Source: Rhodohalobacter mucosus
GTDB taxonomy: Bacteria; Bacteroidota; Rhodothermia; Balneolales; Balneolaceae
Direction: 5' to 3'
Assembly (NCBI RefSeq): GCF_003150675.1
Contig: NZ_QGGB01000007.1
Location: 248,001 to 312,000 of the forward strand
DNA length: 64,000 nucleotides
Below the pieces are notes generated by a model. The model ran no database searches, was not told where the DNA came from, and was given only the letters and a program-made list of their open reading frames with translations. This document shows positions 62,102-64,000 of this stretch, piece by piece; positions within the stretch are counted from its first letter, which is position 1, and each line of letters begins with the position of its first letter. Made by a program: the position numbers and the translations under genes.

Positions 62102-63583
62102 TCACTGAGCAGATAGCGCCATCACACTCCTGTACCGGTTGTACCTGGAAATCACCCGGTCTACATATTGTACGGTTTCCCTGCCGCGGACGTATCCGTG
62201 CTCGGCGCGTTCGAAATGCCGTCTTTCCATCAGCATCAACAGGGCATTGGCCGTGGACGGCCAGTCGTTGGGATTGCGGTTTTGCTCCATCACCAGCCGG
62301 CGGGCATCCACCAAGTGGCCGATGCCTGCATTGTAGGTGGCCAGCGCAAATTTCACCTGGTCCAGGCTGTCGAGGTAGGCGTAGTGGTTCAGGTGGCTCT
62401 TCAGAATGGCCGCTCCCTCACGGATATTGGTTTCCGGGTCGTACAGTGTGGGGTAGTCATTTTCAGAGTAACGGGGAAGGATCTGCATCAGTCCCACGGC
62501 GCCCGCAAAGCTTTTGGAACCCGGGTTAAAAGAAGACTCCTGTGCAATCACAGCCGTGAGCAGCAGCGGATCGATACCGATGGAGTCGGCTGCCGACTGT
62601 ACAAGACCGGAGTACGGAGAAAAAAGCATGCCTCTCTCTATAGCTGCAGTCGTCGTGTCATAGTAGGCGGAGAGCTGCGGGCTCTCCTCAAAGTAGTGCC
62701 TCTTCAGAATATTCAGAAATGCGGAACTGTATCCCGCCTCTCCGGTGTCGGAAATCCGAAAATGTTTCTGCAGATAACGGCTCAGTTCCTGTTCAAGTTC
62801 CGGTGCATTCGGCCGGACCGCCCACGCGATAGAGTCACTTTCTGCAATCACAGGGCCCCTGGACAGACCCGGATGAAGCCCGGCTGCTTTTTGGAAGGAG
62901 TAGCTGTTTGAAACGGCAGCCAGTGCGCGTCCGTCGGCCAGCATGCGGTAGATCATATCCTGGTCTGCATTGCCGGAAAGGGGATCCAGATTCAGGCTGA
63001 TTCCGTTTCCCCGGATCTTTTCCAGATGGTAAGCGGCATCGCTGCCGGACAGCACGGTAATTGGAATGCCTTCTTCAGCCAGTGCAGCCAGAGAATCCGG
63101 TTGCTCCTCCAGGTGCGGAGAGTAGACCAGAAAGCGGTCGGTCAGAAGATACGGGTGTGTGAAAATTGCACCGTTGGTCCGGTGCGGAGAAGCGGCCAGT
63201 CCCATGGCAATCACGTCACCCTGTCCGCTCTTGAGAATAGTTATGGGGTCATCATCCTGACTCATAATCTCAACTTCAAGCAGCAAATTGTGTTCGCGAG
63301 CAAAGGCGTGAAGCAGTTCAAATTCGAAGCCCGCGTCCATTCCCCGGTTGAGAAAGTAGGTATCCGGGCCGTAGCGGGTAATCATACGCAGCACACCGCT
63401 ATTGGAGATCTCCGGAAAGTCGCGCTGAACGGTAGCAGCCGGCATGGCTTTTTCGGCCTGCATCTGCTCTATAAATTGATCGACGTCCTCGAAAGTGATG
63501 CAGGAGGGGAATATCAGTGCGCAAAAGCAGACCGCCATTGCTGCAGGAAGACCCGTTCTGACATTGAAAGGGGGTGTTTTCAT
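62102..63583 (-). CDS. mltF: MltF-like lytic transglycosylase
   Basis: The 493-residue protein has a lipoprotein-type signal (AVCFCALIFPSCITF), a solute-binding-protein-like domain (about 50-280, GVLRMITRYGPDTYFLNRGMDAGFEFELLHAFA in its start) and a C-terminal SLT domain with the catalytic Glu in AVIAQESSFNPGS and the GAVGLMQILPR motif. This is the MltF architecture; it cleaves peptidoglycan glycan strands, with the binding domain sensing muropeptides. Converges with the propeller gene. Confidence 0.9.
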   Translation of the reverse strand: MKTPPFNVRTGLPAAMAVCFCALIFPSCITFEDVDQFIEQMQAEKAMPAATVQRDFPEISNSGVLRMITRYGPDTYFLNRGMDAGFEFELLHAFAREHNLLLEVEIMSQDDDPITILKSGQGDVIAMGLAASPHRTNGAIFTHPYLLTDRFLVYSPHLEEQPDSLAALAEEGIPITVLSGSDAAYHLEKIRGNGISLNLDPLSGNADQDMIYRMLADGRALAAVSNSYSFQKAAGLHPGLSRGPVIAESDSIAWAVRPNAPELEQELSRYLQKHFRISDTGEAGYSSAFLNILKRHYFEESPQLSAYYDTTTAAIERGMLFSPYSGLVQSAADSIGIDPLLLTAVIAQESSFNPGSKSFAGAVGLMQILPRYSENDYPTLYDPETNIREGAAILKSHLNHYAYLDSLDQVKFALATYNAGIGHLVDARRLVMEQNRNPNDWPSTANALLMLMERRHFERAEHGYVRGRETVQYVDRVISRYNRYRSVMALSAQ

Positions 63584-63694
63584 CAGATTCCGCTATTTAT
63601 GAGAACATTCCGGTACGAAAATGACCGGTTCAGGCTAAAAGGAAGTGGGCGGATGGGGTTTGTGACAGGATTTAATGTTTGTAAAGTGTTTTTT

Positions 63695-63757
63695 AGCTAT
63701 CAGCTATCAGCTATCAGCTATCAGCTGTCAGTGGTCAGTTGTTGGTTGTTTGTGGTT
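63695..63757. repeat. Heptamer tract AGCTATC drifting to TGTGGTT
   Basis: Four exact AGCTATC units are followed, in phase, by AGCTGTC, AGTGGTC, AGTTGTT, GGTTGTT and TGTGGTT. The units drift step by step while the 7-base period is kept. Confidence 0.85.
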
Positions 63758-63790
63758 TTGAGAATTGGATAGAGATAAGAAATTTATTTT

Positions 63791-63818
63791 TGGTGCTTGG
63801 TGCTTGGTGCTTGGTGCT
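63791..63818. repeat. Heptamer array TGGTGCT x4
   Basis: Four exact copies of TGGTGCT lie 33 bases after the previous tract and 32 before the next one, not in the same phase. Confidence 0.9.
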
Positions 63819-63850
63819 TGCAATCTATACGCAATAAAATTTACCTTCAA

Positions 63851-63927
63851 GACTCAAGACTCAAGACTCAAGACTCAAGACTCAAGACTCAAGACTCAAG
63901 ACTCAAGACTCAAGACTCAAGACTCAA
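63851..63927. repeat. Heptamer array GACTCAA x11
   Basis: Eleven exact, uninterrupted copies of GACTCAA occupy 77 bases. With the two arrays before it, it accounts for most of the structure in the 417 bases from mltF to the window end, which otherwise hold no gene. Exactness suggests recent expansion; the copy number may vary between strains. Confidence 0.95.
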
Positions 63928-64000
63928 GTCACTCTTCCAAACCGGTCGAGTCGGGCTCCAAATCCGTTAATATCCGCTTATCGGCAAATATCTGAACCAC

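Noticed and set aside
63851-63927. Possible CRISPR array
   Set aside because: Units are 7 bases with no spacers, and no cas genes are present.
63765-63995. 76-codon ORF across the GACTCAA array
   Set aside because: It is made mostly of the repeated heptamers; 7-base units shift frame every copy and give a monotonous peptide with no family character.
1-64000. tRNA, rRNA, prophage, transposase and integrase genes
   Set aside because: I looked for T-loop-like sequences, rRNA words and characteristic proteins, and found none; a covariance search would be more reliable.

Overview
The window looks like chromosomal DNA of an aerobic or microaerobic Gram-negative bacterium of the Bacteroidota/Balneolota (FCB) side of the tree. 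A Balneolaceae-like genome is my best guess from memory of the families. The basis is a menaquinone methyltransferase, an outer-membrane DUF5916 protein, a LytTR-only regulator, a DUF6340-like lipoprotein, an NVEALA-like peptide beside a 6-bladed propeller lipoprotein, TlpA/CcdA, many lipoproteins and weak or absent Shine-Dalgarno sequences. No rRNA, tRNA, CRISPR array, integrase or transposase was seen.

Layout. 0.1-5.7 kb: NRDE protein, a membrane SpoIIE-type phosphatase, a secreted thioredoxin, a DtxR/MntR regulator and an SDR epimerase. 6-10.9 kb: heme oxidase HemY, an SGNH hydrolase, an AhpD-like protein, an MtfA peptidase and a DUF1456 protein. 11-15.4 kb: a housekeeping run of membrane protein, histidine phosphatase, MenG, FabZ-PanB (overlapping) and SurE. 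15.6-21.6 kb: a lipase pair, two large GNAT-like proteins, lactate dehydrogenase and an exported beta-carbonic anhydrase. 22.5-27.4 kb: DUF2914, a DUF6340-like lipoprotein, a GH13 amylase and a phosphoglucomutase. 27.8-32.4 kb: a PaaY-like gamma-carbonic anhydrase, two acyl-CoA dehydrogenases and MtnA (methionine salvage). 32.7-36.9 kb: small DUF2892 protein, DUF389 membrane protein, RNase D, a polytopic membrane protein and a LytTR regulator. 37.1-44.6 kb: glycosyltransferase, D-2-hydroxyacid dehydrogenase, M28 peptidase, a COG2509 flavoprotein and a degenerate M23 protein. 44.9-52 kb: DUF5916, CsbD, META, DinB, Crp/Fnr with a second DUF2892 protein, and an orphan MacB-type permease. 52.5-60.3 kb: a same-strand block with an unusual helical-domain protein, TlpA-CcdA, an OmpR-type two-component system and an HlyD/LolC/LolD-like export operon. 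60.5-62.1 kb: an AT-rich two-gene islet. 62.1-63.6 kb: an MltF-like transglycosylase.

Most genes are ordinary. The unusual material lies mainly between genes. (1) Short-period degenerate tandem repeats, nearly always with a 7-bp period but a different unit at each site, fill or dominate several gaps (15.5, 18.5, 27.5, 28.4 and 63.7-63.9 kb); one 8-bp cousin lies at 14.6 kb. (2) Inverted pairs of a TCACCGCGGAGGCGCAAAGG-like sequence lie at 10.1-10.3 and 29.8-30.0 kb, and a solo copy supplies the stop codon of the AhpD-like gene at 9.3 kb. (3) The AT-rich islet at 60.5-62.1 kb encodes a small four-cysteine secreted peptide and a propeller lipoprotein, behind a putative promoter whose spacer is mostly a 15-A tract. 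This is the best candidate for a poorly described system.
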